From assembly GCF_031082405.1 (NCBI RefSeq), contig NZ_JAVHJU010000003.1, forward strand, positions 127,219 through 191,218: a DNA stretch of 64,000 bases, given 5' to 3'. Within the stretch, counting starts at the first letter, position 1. The number at the start of each line of letters is the position of its first letter. Below the pieces are notes generated by a model. It was not told the origin of the DNA, made no database searches, and worked only from the letters and a program-made list of their open reading frames with translations. This document shows positions 40,769 to 52,402 of the stretch, one piece after another. Origin of the DNA: Amycolatopsis sp. A133. Its GTDB lineage: Bacteria; Actinomycetota; Actinomycetes; Mycobacteriales; Pseudonocardiaceae. The translations under genes and the position numbers were made by a program.

Positions 40769-41528
40769 TGCTGAAGTAGGACACGCCCTGTTCTTCGCGA
40801 CGGCGTTCGAGCTCGGCCACCATGTCGTCGACGTCGCCACGGAGCAGGCCGAGGGAGTCGTGCTCGATGAGCGTCTCGGCGTCGACGCCGATGAACCCGC
40901 GGATCCACGGCGGCACCTGCTCGCCGACGACCCAGATGTTCATCGCGAACTCGACGTCGCGGTCACCGGCCGCCGCACGGACTTCGTCGACGTACCCGGT
41001 CATTTCTTCGCGGGTGGTCAGCACGCCGCCGGCCATCGTGACGATGTCGGCCTTCAACCCGGCGAGCCGGCGAGCCTTCGGGCCGCCCGCGGCGATCATC
41101 ACCGGCGTGTGCCCGTCGCCGTCGAGCCGGCGGACGTGGTCCACCGTCTCGGAAATCGAGTCGAGCCGCTCCTGCCCCGAACCGTACGGAAGACCGAGTT
41201 CTTCGGCCTGCTGCCGCATTTCCGGCCGCCCGGTGCCGAGGCCGAGCTCGAACCGGCCGCTCGTGACGACGGTCAGGCTGTGCGCCTCCCAGGCCGCCGC
41301 CCGCGCGGTGCGCAGCGGGCTGGCCAGGACGAACGAGCCGACGCGCAGCTCGGTCGTCGCCGCCGCGGCGGCCGCGAGCGCCGCGGTCGGCGTCGGCATG
41401 TTCAGGTTGTCCGGGCACAGCAGCGTCGAATACCCGAGTTCTTCGGCCCGGCGCGCGGTGGCCAGCCACTTCGCGCCGCCGTCGGTCGCGCCCGCGACCA
41501 CGCCGAACCGGAACGCCTTCTGCGCCAT
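40710..41528 (-). CDS. LLM-class F420/flavin-dependent oxidoreductase
   Basis: A 272-residue TIM-barrel protein of the luciferase-like monooxygenase family. It opens FRFGVVAGATDGGAKWLATA, and LSGRFELGLGTG-like TVVTSGRFELGLGTGRPEM at about residues 87-105 is the hallmark segment. Actinomycete members of this length often use cofactor F420. ATG 41528 is the start. Its 3' end overlaps the threonine dehydratase gene by 59 bases. It stands alone and its substrate is unknown. Confidence 0.87.
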   Translation of the reverse strand: MAQKAFRFGVVAGATDGGAKWLATARRAEELGYSTLLCPDNLNMPTPTAALAAAAAATTELRVGSFVLASPLRTARAAAWEAHSLTVVTSGRFELGLGTGRPEMRQQAEELGLPYGSGQERLDSISETVDHVRRLDGDGHTPVMIAAGGPKARRLAGLKADIVTMAGGVLTTREEMTGYVDEVRAAAGDRDVEFAMNIWVVGEQVPPWIRGFIGVDAETLIEHDSLGLLRGDVDDMVAELERRREEQGVSYFSINGAFLEEFAPVVARLSGK

Positions 41529-41571
41529 CGGAACACCCCCACGTCGTTGGTCCTCCGATCAAACCACCGGT

Positions 41572-41613
41572 GCGCCCGGCCGTGCCACCACGGCCGGGCG
41601 CGCGCCCGGCCGT
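41572..41613 (-). terminator. Three-arm hairpin after the M15-like gene
   Basis: A perfect 24-base palindrome occupies 41590-41613, and its inner half also pairs with a third arm at 41572-41584 (GCGCCCGGCCGTG, 13 base pairs, four-base loop). Only one pairing can form at a time. The outer arm reaches into the stop codon of the gene that ends at 41613. The element most likely ends the leftward transcript before the LLM gene at 41528. Confidence 0.7.
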
Positions 41614-42443
41614 CAGCCGCGCTGGTACTCCTCCCAGGTGACCTTCGCGACCTGGGGGCCGTCGTCGGCGCCACGGCCCGCGAGGCCGTTCATGCCCAGG
41701 TAGTAGTCGCCGGTCTGGTGCTGCGCACCCGACGACAGGTCCGGGTCGGAGACGGCCATCGCGTGGATGTGGTAGTCGAAGTTCTGCGCCGGGGTGCGCA
41801 GCCAGGCCGCGAAGCCGACCTTGCGCAGCGCCGTCAGCAGCTTCGTCCGGTTCGCCGACGAGATGCCGGACACCGAGATGTCCATCGCGCCGCCCCCGTC
41901 GTGGGTCCCGGCCGAAGCGTCGACGCCGCCCGCGTTGTACGAGCCCTGGGTCAGGGTGACCGCGGAGCCGTAGATCCCCTCCGCCGCCACGAGCATCGCC
42001 TTGGTGCGGGTGTTGAGGGTCTTGCTGTGGTAGGTCACCTGGCTGCCGGCGGAAACCGGGTTCGTGACCGTGTACCGGCCTTCACCCAGCTTCTCGAGCG
42101 AGGTCTTGCCCGGCAGGCCGGAAGCGTCGAGACCGGTGTAGCCCAACGACTTCTGGTACTGGGAGTACGCCGTGATCGTCGTGGTGCCGAAGTAGCCGTC
42201 GACGTACTGGCTCGCCAGCAGGCCCTTCGCCTGCAGTGCCTGCTCGACGAGCAGGACGCTGTCGTGCGCACCCGGGGTCTGGGTGTCGTCGGCGCGGCGC
42301 GGGTCGATCTGGGCCGCCTTCAGCACGGCCTCCATGTTCGCCCCTGGCAGTACTGTCGTGGCCGCAGTCTCGGCCTGAGCCGGTGCGGCCACGGCGAACG
42401 CAGCGGCGGTGAGCGCCGTGAGCACGGCGGCCTTCGTGAACAT
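41613..42443 (-). CDS. Secreted peptidoglycan-binding protein with M15-like metallopeptidase domain
   Basis: A 276-residue secreted protein with a signal peptide ending near APAQA. The first part (to about residue 115) has a peptidoglycan-binding-1 pattern (SVLLVEQALQAKGLLASQYVDG, FGTTTITAYSQYQKSLG). The second part carries H-x6-D in THDGGGAMDIS and H-x-H in YHIHAM, the zinc ligand pattern of M15-type D,D-carboxypeptidases and related LAS enzymes. It probably cuts wall peptides. ATG 42443 is the start. A convergent-free, 437-base region separates it from the NlpC/P60 gene. Confidence 0.82.
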   Translation of the reverse strand: MFTKAAVLTALTAAAFAVAAPAQAETAATTVLPGANMEAVLKAAQIDPRRADDTQTPGAHDSVLLVEQALQAKGLLASQYVDGYFGTTTITAYSQYQKSLGYTGLDASGLPGKTSLEKLGEGRYTVTNPVSAGSQVTYHSKTLNTRTKAMLVAAEGIYGSAVTLTQGSYNAGGVDASAGTHDGGGAMDISVSGISSANRTKLLTALRKVGFAAWLRTPAQNFDYHIHAMAVSDPDLSSGAQHQTGDYYLGMNGLAGRGADDGPQVAKVTWEEYQRG

Positions 42444-42880
42444 CGTGGTCCTCCATGGGTCCGAATTCCTACGCCATGAGGATCACCCAACCGGATACAA
42501 GGGACGTACAAAGCGGTTCCGCCTTCCATGCCGGTTCGAACCCCGGTTGACCGTAAATCCGACGGTTACAGCTTGTAATCCCTGCCACATCGTAGTGACG
42601 TTCCCACTGGTCCAGGCGTGTCATCCGGTGTCACGGAGAGTTGCAGGCTTGGCCCCCTGGACGTTCCCGTGTTCGTTTCGTAACCTGTTCGAGATCTCGC
42701 GGCCCCCGGTCGTCCCCCGACGGCGACGCGAGATCGCCGCCGATACCCCCTGCCGGGTACCGGACCCCACCGCGGGCTCTTCCTGTTGCGGTCGAGCGCG
42801 CCCCGGGCACGGGCGAGGCCCCCCGACTCGCCGTCCCGGTACCCGTCGGCGGCCGAACAGCAAAGGAGACCCGCGCGAGA
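42444..42880. promoter_or_regulatory. Long non-coding region upstream of two cell-wall hydrolase genes
   Basis: This 437-base stretch separates two divergent cell-wall hydrolase genes and holds no gene I can support. Visible elements are TTACA-GCT-TGTAA at 42566-42578, a run GTTTCGTAACCTGTT near 42676 that could include a -10 region, and a hairpin with nine-base arms GATCTCGCG/CGCGAGATC at 42693-42735. AAGGAGA about 12 bases before ATG 42881 is the ribosome binding site of the NlpC gene. A long 5' leader of about 200 bases for that gene is plausible. I could not confirm a known riboswitch in it. Confidence 0.5.
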
Positions 42881-43933
42881 ATGCGTTCGTTTCCCGTCAA
42901 GCGCGTGGTGTCAGGTGCCCTCGCCGCGGCCTCGGTGATCACCGTTGTCACCATGGCCCAGCCGGTGGCCACCGCCGCCCCCGTCCCCGTCCTCCAGGCG
43001 CCGCCCACCGGGTCCGACGCCCTCGCCAAGTACCGCGATCTCGCGGCCCAGGCGGAGAAGCTCAACGAAGACCTGCTCCGGGCCCAGGACGACCTGACCG
43101 CCAAGCAAGGCCAGCTCGACAAGGCCAACGCCGACGTCACCGCCGCGAAGAACGCCGGTGCCCAGGCCATCGAGGCCAAGCGGAAGTACCAGTCCGAAGT
43201 GGACAAGTTCGCCGGCGCGTCGTTCACCGGCGGCGTCCAGATGAACAAGCTCTCGGCCCTGCTGACCGGAACGTCCACTCAGGAGTTCCTGGACCGCTCG
43301 GCGGCGCTCGAGGTCATCGCGACCGGCAAGAACGCCGCGATGGACAACCTCAGCGGCGCGGCGGACCAGGCCACGGCGGCCGAGAAGTCGGCCGCCGACG
43401 CGGCCAAGCGGGCGCAGGAAGCCCGTGACGCGGCCGCAAAACTGGCGTCGGACATCGAGGGCAAGAAGAAGGGCCTGCAGGCCCAGATCGATCAGATCGA
43501 GGCGCAGAGCCGGAGCCTCAGCAGCGCGGACAAGGCCGCCCAGAAGGACACCGGCGGTGCGGCACCGAACGTCAAGGCGCCCAGCGCGGCAGCGCAGAAG
43601 GCGGTCGACGCGGCGCTCAGCAAGCTCGGCAGCGCCTACGTCTGGGGCGCCACCGGGCCGAGCACGTTCGACTGCTCCGGCCTCATGCAGTGGGCGTACA
43701 AGCAGGCGGGCCTCAGCCTGCCGCGCACGTCCTCGGCGCAGGCCGGGTTCGGCACCCCGGTGTCGCGCAGCCAGCTGCAGCCCGGCGACCTGGTCGCCTA
43801 CTACTCCCCCGTGTCCCACATCGGGATGTACATCGGCGACGGCAAGATGGTCCACGCGCCGACGAGCGGCGACGTCGTCAAGATCTCGCCGCTGATGAGC
43901 GAGTACGCGGGCGCCACGCGGCCCACGGCCTAG
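42881..43933 (+). CDS. NlpC/P60 peptidoglycan endopeptidase (RipA-like)
   Basis: A 350-residue secreted hydrolase that would cut stem peptides between D-Glu and the diamino acid. Signal peptide to about residue 33, then a long coiled coil (about 45-225) of the RipA type (AKLNEDLLRAQ-like repeats), then the NlpC/P60 domain (about 235-350). The catalytic cysteine is C265 in FDCSGL, with histidines in SHIGMYIG and VHAP. It resembles RipA/RipB proteins of cell division. ATG 42881 follows AAGGAGA. A strong hairpin lies after its stop. Confidence 0.92.
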   Translation: MRSFPVKRVVSGALAAASVITVVTMAQPVATAAPVPVLQAPPTGSDALAKYRDLAAQAEKLNEDLLRAQDDLTAKQGQLDKANADVTAAKNAGAQAIEAKRKYQSEVDKFAGASFTGGVQMNKLSALLTGTSTQEFLDRSAALEVIATGKNAAMDNLSGAADQATAAEKSAADAAKRAQEARDAAAKLASDIEGKKKGLQAQIDQIEAQSRSLSSADKAAQKDTGGAAPNVKAPSAAAQKAVDAALSKLGSAYVWGATGPSTFDCSGLMQWAYKQAGLSLPRTSSAQAGFGTPVSRSQLQPGDLVAYYSPVSHIGMYIGDGKMVHAPTSGDVVKISPLMSEYAGATRPTA

Positions 43934-43943
43934 CGTCCGGCCG

Positions 43944-43983
43944 GTGCCCCGTTCCGAGGTGTAGAAACCGCGGAACGGGGCAC
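43944..43983 (+). terminator. Hairpin after NlpC gene, covering the next ribosome site
   Basis: A perfect 13-base stem, GTGCCCCGTTCCG at 43944-43956 and CGGAACGGGGCAC at 43971-43983, with a 14-base loop. It is 11 bases after the NlpC stop and ends nine bases before the next start codon at 43993. The right arm holds the only G-rich candidate ribosome binding site (GGGG) for that gene. It could end transcription, or it could hide that site. Confidence 0.75.
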
Positions 43984-43992
43984 TTCTGCGTC

Positions 43993-44415
43993 ATGGTCGA
44001 GAACCCTGACGCCGCCACCGTCGAAGCCGTCGGCAAGGTCACCGAGGCCCTCGAGACGATCGAGCGCGCCCGCGGGCACCTCTACTCGTTCCACCAGCTG
44101 ACCGGGAGCGCGGACCTGGCGCTCGGCGAGGCCGTGGAGGAGCTCGAGAAGGCCGGGCACGGCGACTGGGCGCGACGGATTTCCGAGGAGCTCATCGGGC
44201 TGAACGTGTTACCCGATCGGTGGACTTTCCAGGTCGTCGAGGAGTACGACGACGGTTACTACAAGAGTTGCCGCGACTTCGAGCGCGAGCTGCTCACTTC
44301 GCTCACCGGAGGCCGCCGCCACCTGCACGAACAGCAGATGAAGGACGACCGCCGCACGCACGGGCGACCGGGCCACGAGGCAGGCGGCCCGAGCACACCC
44401 CCGGCCGGCGGGTGA
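43993..44415 (+). CDS. Conserved actinobacterial hypothetical protein with a TTA codon
   Basis: A 140-residue soluble, helix-rich protein (AVGKVTEALETIERARGHLYSFHQLTGSADLALGEA and NVLPDRWTFQVVEEYDDGYY) that belongs to a conserved family of actinobacterial hypothetical proteins. No domain is assigned. It contains one in-frame TTA leucine codon at 44209-44211, rare in this genome and in actinomycetes a point of control by the bldA tRNA. ATG 43993 is the best start, but it has a weak ribosome site inside the hairpin just upstream. It lies between the NlpC and DUF3072 genes. Confidence 0.75.
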   Translation: MVENPDAATVEAVGKVTEALETIERARGHLYSFHQLTGSADLALGEAVEELEKAGHGDWARRISEELIGLNVLPDRWTFQVVEEYDDGYYKSCRDFERELLTSLTGGRRHLHEQQMKDDRRTHGRPGHEAGGPSTPPAGG

Positions 44416-44491
44416 GCGGCGGTTGTCGGACCCCTGGGCTACAGTCGGACCCAGGCGAACAGACGTTCGATCGAACTCGATTGGAGGAGTC

Positions 44492-44692
44492 ATGACGGAT
44501 CAGGTCGAGCCGAACCCGGAGAAGGACCCGAGCGACTGGACCACCGGCGACGAGCCGATGACCGGGCCGCAGAAGTCGTACCTGCAGACGCTGGCCCAGG
44601 AGGCGGGCGAAGAGGTGCCGGACAACCTCACGAAGGCGGAGGCGTCCGAGCGGATCGACGCCCTGCAGAAGACCACCGGCCGCGGCACGTGA
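44492..44692 (+). CDS. DUF3072 family protein
   Basis: A 66-residue protein. The NPEKDPSDWTTGDEPMTGPQKSYLQTLAQEAGEE segment, then NLTKAEASERIDAL, is the signature of DUF3072, small conserved proteins of unknown function found in actinobacteria and proteobacteria. It is helical and acidic. GGAGGAG sits just before ATG 44492. A perfect 12-base terminator hairpin follows at 44704-44729. It starts 76 bases after the preceding gene and may be transcribed with it or from its own promoter. Confidence 0.88.
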   Translation: MTDQVEPNPEKDPSDWTTGDEPMTGPQKSYLQTLAQEAGEEVPDNLTKAEASERIDALQKTTGRGT

Positions 44693-44703
44693 GGCTTCCC
44701 GTT

Positions 44704-44729
44704 CCCCGCGCCGGGTTCCCGGCGCGGGG
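44704..44729 (+). terminator. Terminator after DUF3072 gene
   Basis: A perfect 12-base stem, CCCCGCGCCGGG and CCCGGCGCGGGG, with a two-base loop (or 11 pairs with four). It lies 11 bases after the DUF3072 stop. There is no T-run. Confidence 0.75.
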
Positions 44730-44884
44730 TGGGCGGACGGAGGGGGCTTCCCGGGTGCCAGAGGTCTCGGGATCGTGCGTGCGCTGACGTCGGCGGCGGC
44801 GACCGGCCTGCGGGTTTCTCCGCGGGCGACCCCCTGTCCGTCGCCTCGATGAATGGCGGTCCGCGGAGCGGGTACTACTCCGGC

Positions 44885-45061
44885 ATGTCCCAGCCGAACG
44901 AACAGCAGCCCGAGATCGCGCGACCCGGCACCCCGGATCCCGGCCGGGCGGACGACGACCTCTACCGCCCCGGCGAGGGCGAGCCGCCGGACAGTCCCGA
45001 GGAAGCCGACGGTGTCGGCGCAAAAGTGATCGGCGAACTGCGGGAACGTCGCGGAAGCTGA
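44885..45061 (+). CDS. Small acidic hypothetical protein
   Basis: A 58-residue acidic protein with much proline, glutamate and aspartate (QQPEIARPGTPDPGRADDDLYRPGEGEPPD) and a short helical end (GVGAKVIGELRERR). It has no known domain and is probably disordered. ATG 44885 is the best start. There is no strong ribosome site, so a leaderless or weakly translated gene is possible. It is convergent with the Rho paralogue, whose stop is four bases away. It may be a false frame, but the acidic-stress-protein look argues for a real gene. Confidence 0.5.
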   Translation: MSQPNEQQPEIARPGTPDPGRADDDLYRPGEGEPPDSPEEADGVGAKVIGELRERRGS

Positions 45062-45065
45062 GCGT

Positions 45066-46127
45066 TCAGGCCGCTTCCGGTAGTGCCGCACCCGTCACGC
45101 GGAGCAGGAACTCGGCGTTGGAGCCGGTCTTGCGGAGCTGCTCCAGCAGCTGCTCGATCGCGTTCGGGCCCGGCAGCGCCCGGCGGACTTCCCGCATCGC
45201 GGCCAGTTCGCCCGGCGTGACCAGCAATTCTTCGCGGCGGGTGCCGGAAGCCGCCACGTCGACCGCCGGGAAGATGCGGCGCTCGGCGGCCTTGCGGTCC
45301 AGTTTGAGCTCGGCGTTGCCGGTGCTCTTCAGCTCCTCGAAGAACACCGTGTCGGCCAGCGAACCGGTTTCCACCAGCGCCGTCGCGACGATCGTGAGCG
45401 AACCGCCGCCCTCGACGTTGCGTGCGGCGCCGAGGATCCGCTTCATCGGCTGCAACGCCGCCGCGTCGACGCCGCCGGACAGCGTGCGGCCGGACGGGCG
45501 CGCCGAAAGGTTGTAGGCGCGGCCGAGCCTGGTGAGCGAATCGAGCAGCAGCACGACGTCTTCGCCGCGCTCCACCAAGCGTTTTGCGCGCTCGACGGCG
45601 AGTTCCGCCACCGCCACGTGTTCGGCGGGCGGACGGTCGAAAGTGGACGCGATCACCTCGCCGCGCACGGTCCGGCTCAGCTCGGTGACCTCTTCCGGCC
45701 GTTCGTCGGCGAGCAGGACCAGGATCCGGCAGTCGGGGTGGTTGACCGACAGCCCGTGCCCGATTTCTTGCAGCACAGTGGTTTTCCCGGCCTTCGGTGG
45801 CGAAACGACCAGGGCGCGCTGGCCCCGGCCGAGCGGGGTGACGAGGTCGATGACGCGGGGCAGCAGCCGCGCCGGTGTGGTCTCGAGCAGCAGGCGCCGG
45901 TCCGGGTGCACCGGGACGAGGTCGGCGAAACGGGGACGCGGTTCGGCCGGGTCGGCGCCGTTGACGCTGGTGATTTCCCCGGCGGTGCCGGTGATTTCGT
46001 CGCCGGGCCGCAGGTTGTGCTTGCGGACCAGGGAAAGCGGGATGGCGACGTCGTCGGGCGCCGTCCGATACTCGGGCCGGACGAACGGGGTTTTGCCGGA
46101 CAGGTCGAGGATTCCGTGAAAAGACAT
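45066..46127 (-). CDS. Short transcription termination factor Rho paralogue
   Basis: A 353-residue Rho-like ATPase. It begins directly with the cold-shock-like RNA-binding domain (FHGILDLSGKTPFVRPEYRTAPDDVAIPLSLVRKH), then the RecA-like motor with P-loop PPKAGKTT at about residues 110-117, the DERPEEV segment, the Q-loop LSARPSGRTLSGGVD and the R-loop KSTGNAELKLDR. The N-terminal helical domain and the long arginine/aspartate-rich insertion of actinobacterial housekeeping Rho are absent, so this is a second, compact Rho. ATG 46127 is the start. It is divergent from an RsbW-like gene 246 bases away. Confidence 0.92.
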   Translation of the reverse strand: MSFHGILDLSGKTPFVRPEYRTAPDDVAIPLSLVRKHNLRPGDEITGTAGEITSVNGADPAEPRPRFADLVPVHPDRRLLLETTPARLLPRVIDLVTPLGRGQRALVVSPPKAGKTTVLQEIGHGLSVNHPDCRILVLLADERPEEVTELSRTVRGEVIASTFDRPPAEHVAVAELAVERAKRLVERGEDVVLLLDSLTRLGRAYNLSARPSGRTLSGGVDAAALQPMKRILGAARNVEGGGSLTIVATALVETGSLADTVFFEELKSTGNAELKLDRKAAERRIFPAVDVAASGTRREELLVTPGELAAMREVRRALPGPNAIEQLLEQLRKTGSNAEFLLRVTGAALPEAA

Positions 46128-46373
46128 GGGTGTCTCCAGAGGTGGTGATGGGCCTGCGCACGGACGGCGAGACCCGGGAAGAGGAAAGAGGCCGAACGGC
46201 CTGGATCCGAGAAGCTGCCTCCGGGCGGCCGAGTGGCCGGCATCCGCGAGGAGCGCCTCCACTGTAGCGGCACATTTCACGAAGCACAACGGGTAGGACT
46301 CCGTGGCGGTGGGTAATCCAGGGGAGAAGCCCGCTGAAACGGGGGAACCGCGGCTGAACGATGGGAGCGGATC

Positions 46374-46889
46374 GTGTATCGACATACCCCGGAAATTGGC
46401 GTCGATACGGGCGAAAGCACCGACGCCGGCCAAGCCGGGACCACGGCCCCGGAGCGCTTCTCCGCCGAAGCCGTGGTCGCCTCGACCTTCGAAGAGCTGG
46501 CGCCCGCACTGCCTAACGAGATGGCCGGGCTGCGCCGGAAGCTGATCCACTGGCTGGACGAGTTCCCGCTCGACCCGGACAGCAAGCACGACATCACCCT
46601 GGCCACGTACGAGGCACTGGCCAACGTGGCGGCGCACGCTTACTCGGACGGCCACGGCTGGGCCCGCTTGCAGGCCCGCCGAGAGGGCGACGCGGTCACG
46701 GTGACGGTGACGGACACGGGCTGCGGCATCCCGTCAACCCGCCCCCGGCCGGCAGCCGTGCGCACCTCCGGCGGCCGCGGCCTGCTGCTGATCGACCAGG
46801 TGACGGACCAGTCCGACATCAACTCGAGCGCAACGGGAACAACGGTCCGCATGACCTGGCGCCCGGCGGCCCTCCGGCACGCGGGCTAG
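46374..46889 (+). CDS. RsbW-like anti-sigma HATPase protein
   Basis: A 171-residue protein with a HATPase fold of the serine kinase/anti-sigma type. The N-box (ATYEALANVAAHAYSDG, about residues 83-99), the G1 box (VTDTGCGIPS) and the G2 box (GGRGLLLIDQV) are all intact, so it should bind ATP. Such proteins hold sigma factors inactive and phosphorylate STAS partners. No sigma factor gene is adjacent, but STAS and SpoIIE proteins occur 10 kb away at 54.8-63.4 kb. GTG 46374 has GGGAG upstream. A strong terminator follows. Confidence 0.88.
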   Translation: MYRHTPEIGVDTGESTDAGQAGTTAPERFSAEAVVASTFEELAPALPNEMAGLRRKLIHWLDEFPLDPDSKHDITLATYEALANVAAHAYSDGHGWARLQARREGDAVTVTVTDTGCGIPSTRPRPAAVRTSGGRGLLLIDQVTDQSDINSSATGTTVRMTWRPAALRHAG

Positions 46890-46969
46890 CTCCGGTCCGG
46901 AACGCGGGCCTGGCCTGACCGCGAGGATGCGGCAGCCCGGCTCGCCCGGCAAAAGCCAGTCGACCTGAG

Positions 46970-47003
46970 GCCTGCCGGCTCGCCCAGGAGCGAGCCGGCA
47001 GGC
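46970..47003 (+). terminator. Terminator after the RsbW-like gene
   Basis: A perfect 14-base stem, GCCTGCCGGCTCGC and GCGAGCCGGCAGGC, with a six-base loop, lies 81 bases after the stop at 46889. No T-run. It may also serve the convergent small gene at 47103. Confidence 0.75.
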
Positions 47004-47102
47004 TCGTGTTCAACGGCCTACGGGTTCGACCTTCGGGCACTGGCCGGCCCCGTCAGCCCTTCCCCCAGCCTCAACCCCTCCCCCAGCAAGCCCTCCCACC
47101 CC

Positions 47103-47315
47103 TCAAGCCACCTCAGCGAGCCGAACCAACCGGTTCCGCGGGTAAGAAACCAGTTCCCGCTCATCATCCGTGGTGAAGATCTCGACGGAGTCCTCCAGCA
47201 ACTCCGCCGAATTCACCTGCAGCTGCCACGCGGGCAGCCCCGGCGCGGGCTCGTGCCAGAACCACTGGCCCTTGGTGAGCTGGTGCGCCGGGACTGTCGC
47301 GTCGTCCGTGTTCAT
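47103..47315 (-). CDS. Small conserved hypothetical protein
   Basis: A 70-residue protein that appears folded and beta-rich (KGQWFWHEPAPGLPAWQLQVNSAELLEDSVEIFTT, then DERELVSYPRNRLVRL). This pattern resembles small surface-binding or ribosome-hibernation-like beta proteins, but I cannot name the family. ATG 47315 is the only start. The G-rich stretch right after its stop (47102 to 47075 on the minus strand) could form a G-quadruplex in the transcript. It is a single gene, convergent with the RsbW-like gene. Confidence 0.65.
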   Translation of the reverse strand: MNTDDATVPAHQLTKGQWFWHEPAPGLPAWQLQVNSAELLEDSVEIFTTDDERELVSYPRNRLVRLAEVA

Positions 47316-47378
47316 GCGTTGAGGCTATCCGTCACCACCGACAGTTTTTGCAGCACCTGGAACCTGTGACCACGACCA

Positions 47379-51344
<3,966 letters not shown>

Positions 51345-51346
<2 letters not shown>

Positions 51347-51371
51347 GGGTGGGTGCGGCGCGGCCACCCTC
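51345..51371 (+). terminator. Terminator at the end of the PhoD gene
   Basis: A perfect eight-base stem, GAGGGTGG and CCACCCTC, with an 11-base loop begins inside the PhoD stop codon. It is G+C-rich and has no T-run. Confidence 0.6.
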
Positions 51372-51400
51372 GTGCCGCGATTCCGGGTTAGCCTCGGTTC

Positions 51401-52272
51401 ATGGTCACGGATGAACCAGCGGAGCGAAGCTCCTCCGTTGAGGGCGGTGGTGGGGGCAAGGGCGGAGCGCTCGGGGAGTTCCTCCGGGCCCGCCGGGAGC
51501 AGGTGGGCCCGGCGCAGCTGGGTCTGCCGCCGGGCGGGTCGCGCCGGGTCGCGGGCCTGCGCCGCGAGGAGGTGGCGCTGCTGGCCGGGGTCAGCACCGA
51601 CTACTACATCCGGCTGGAGCAGGGCCGGGAGCGCACCCCGTCGGCGCAGGTCGTCGACGCGCTCGCCCGCGGGCTGGCGCTGGACGACGACGCCGCCGCC
51701 CACCTGCACCGGCTGGCCCGGCCGGCGCCGGGCCGCCGACGGCGCGCCCGGCGGCCGGAACAGGTCAGCCCGAACCTGCTGCGCTTGATGAACGGCTGGC
51801 CGGACACGCCCGCGCTCGTGCTCGGCCGCTGCCTCGACGTGCTCGCGCACAACGCGCTGGGCCAGGCGCTGTTCGCCGGGCACGTCCACAGCGGCGACCT
51901 GGTCCGGCTGGTGTTCCTCGACCCGGACGCCCGTGAGTTCTACCCGGACTGGGAGCGCGTCGCCGTCAACACGGTCGGCGGCCTCCGCGCGGCCGCCGGG
52001 ATCGACCCCGACGACCCGCAGCTCGTCAACACGGTCGGCGAACTGTCGGTAAGAGCGCGGACTTCCGCCGCCTGTGGGCCCGCCACGACATCCGGCAGAA
52101 GACCCGCGAAACCAAGCGGTTCCGCCACCGGCTGGTCGGCGAGCTGGAACTGAGCTACGAGGCGCTGACCGTCAACAGCGCCCCGGGCCAGCAGCTGATC
52201 GTCTACCAAGCCGGGCCGGGCAGCCCGTCGGAAGCGGCACTGGCCCTGCTGGGCAGCCTCGCCGCCTCCTGA
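51401..52272 (+). pseudogene. MmyB-like HTH regulator, frameshifted
   Basis: An XRE-type regulator. The helix-turn-helix (AGLRREEVALLAGVSTDYYIRLEQG, about residues 50-75) and most of the MmyB-like effector domain (LVLGRCLDVLAHNALGQALF and following) are in one frame to about residue 217. After that the frame reads through unrelated residues to a stop at 52153. The expected family ending (SADFRRLWARHD, FRHRLVGELELSYE, SAPGQQLIVYQA) lies in another frame that ends at 52272. A missing base near 52050 explains this. The SDR gene downstream is a typical target of such regulators. If the frameshift is real the protein is probably nonfunctional. Confidence 0.8.
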
Positions 52273-52402
52273 ACCCGTTCCGAACCCATCCACAATGGAC
52301 GGAGTACTTCGCCGTGCCGGGTGACCCGGCTCGGCACCCTCCGCTCCACGTTCGACACCTGGCGCGAGACCACCCTCGCCGCCGGCTTCCCGGAAGGAAC
52401 CC

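Noticed and set aside
42444..42880. Cyclic di-AMP (ydaO-type) riboswitch before the NlpC/P60 gene
   Set aside because: I looked for its conserved elements and did not see them. A covariance search would be needed to be sure, so it is not listed as a riboswitch.
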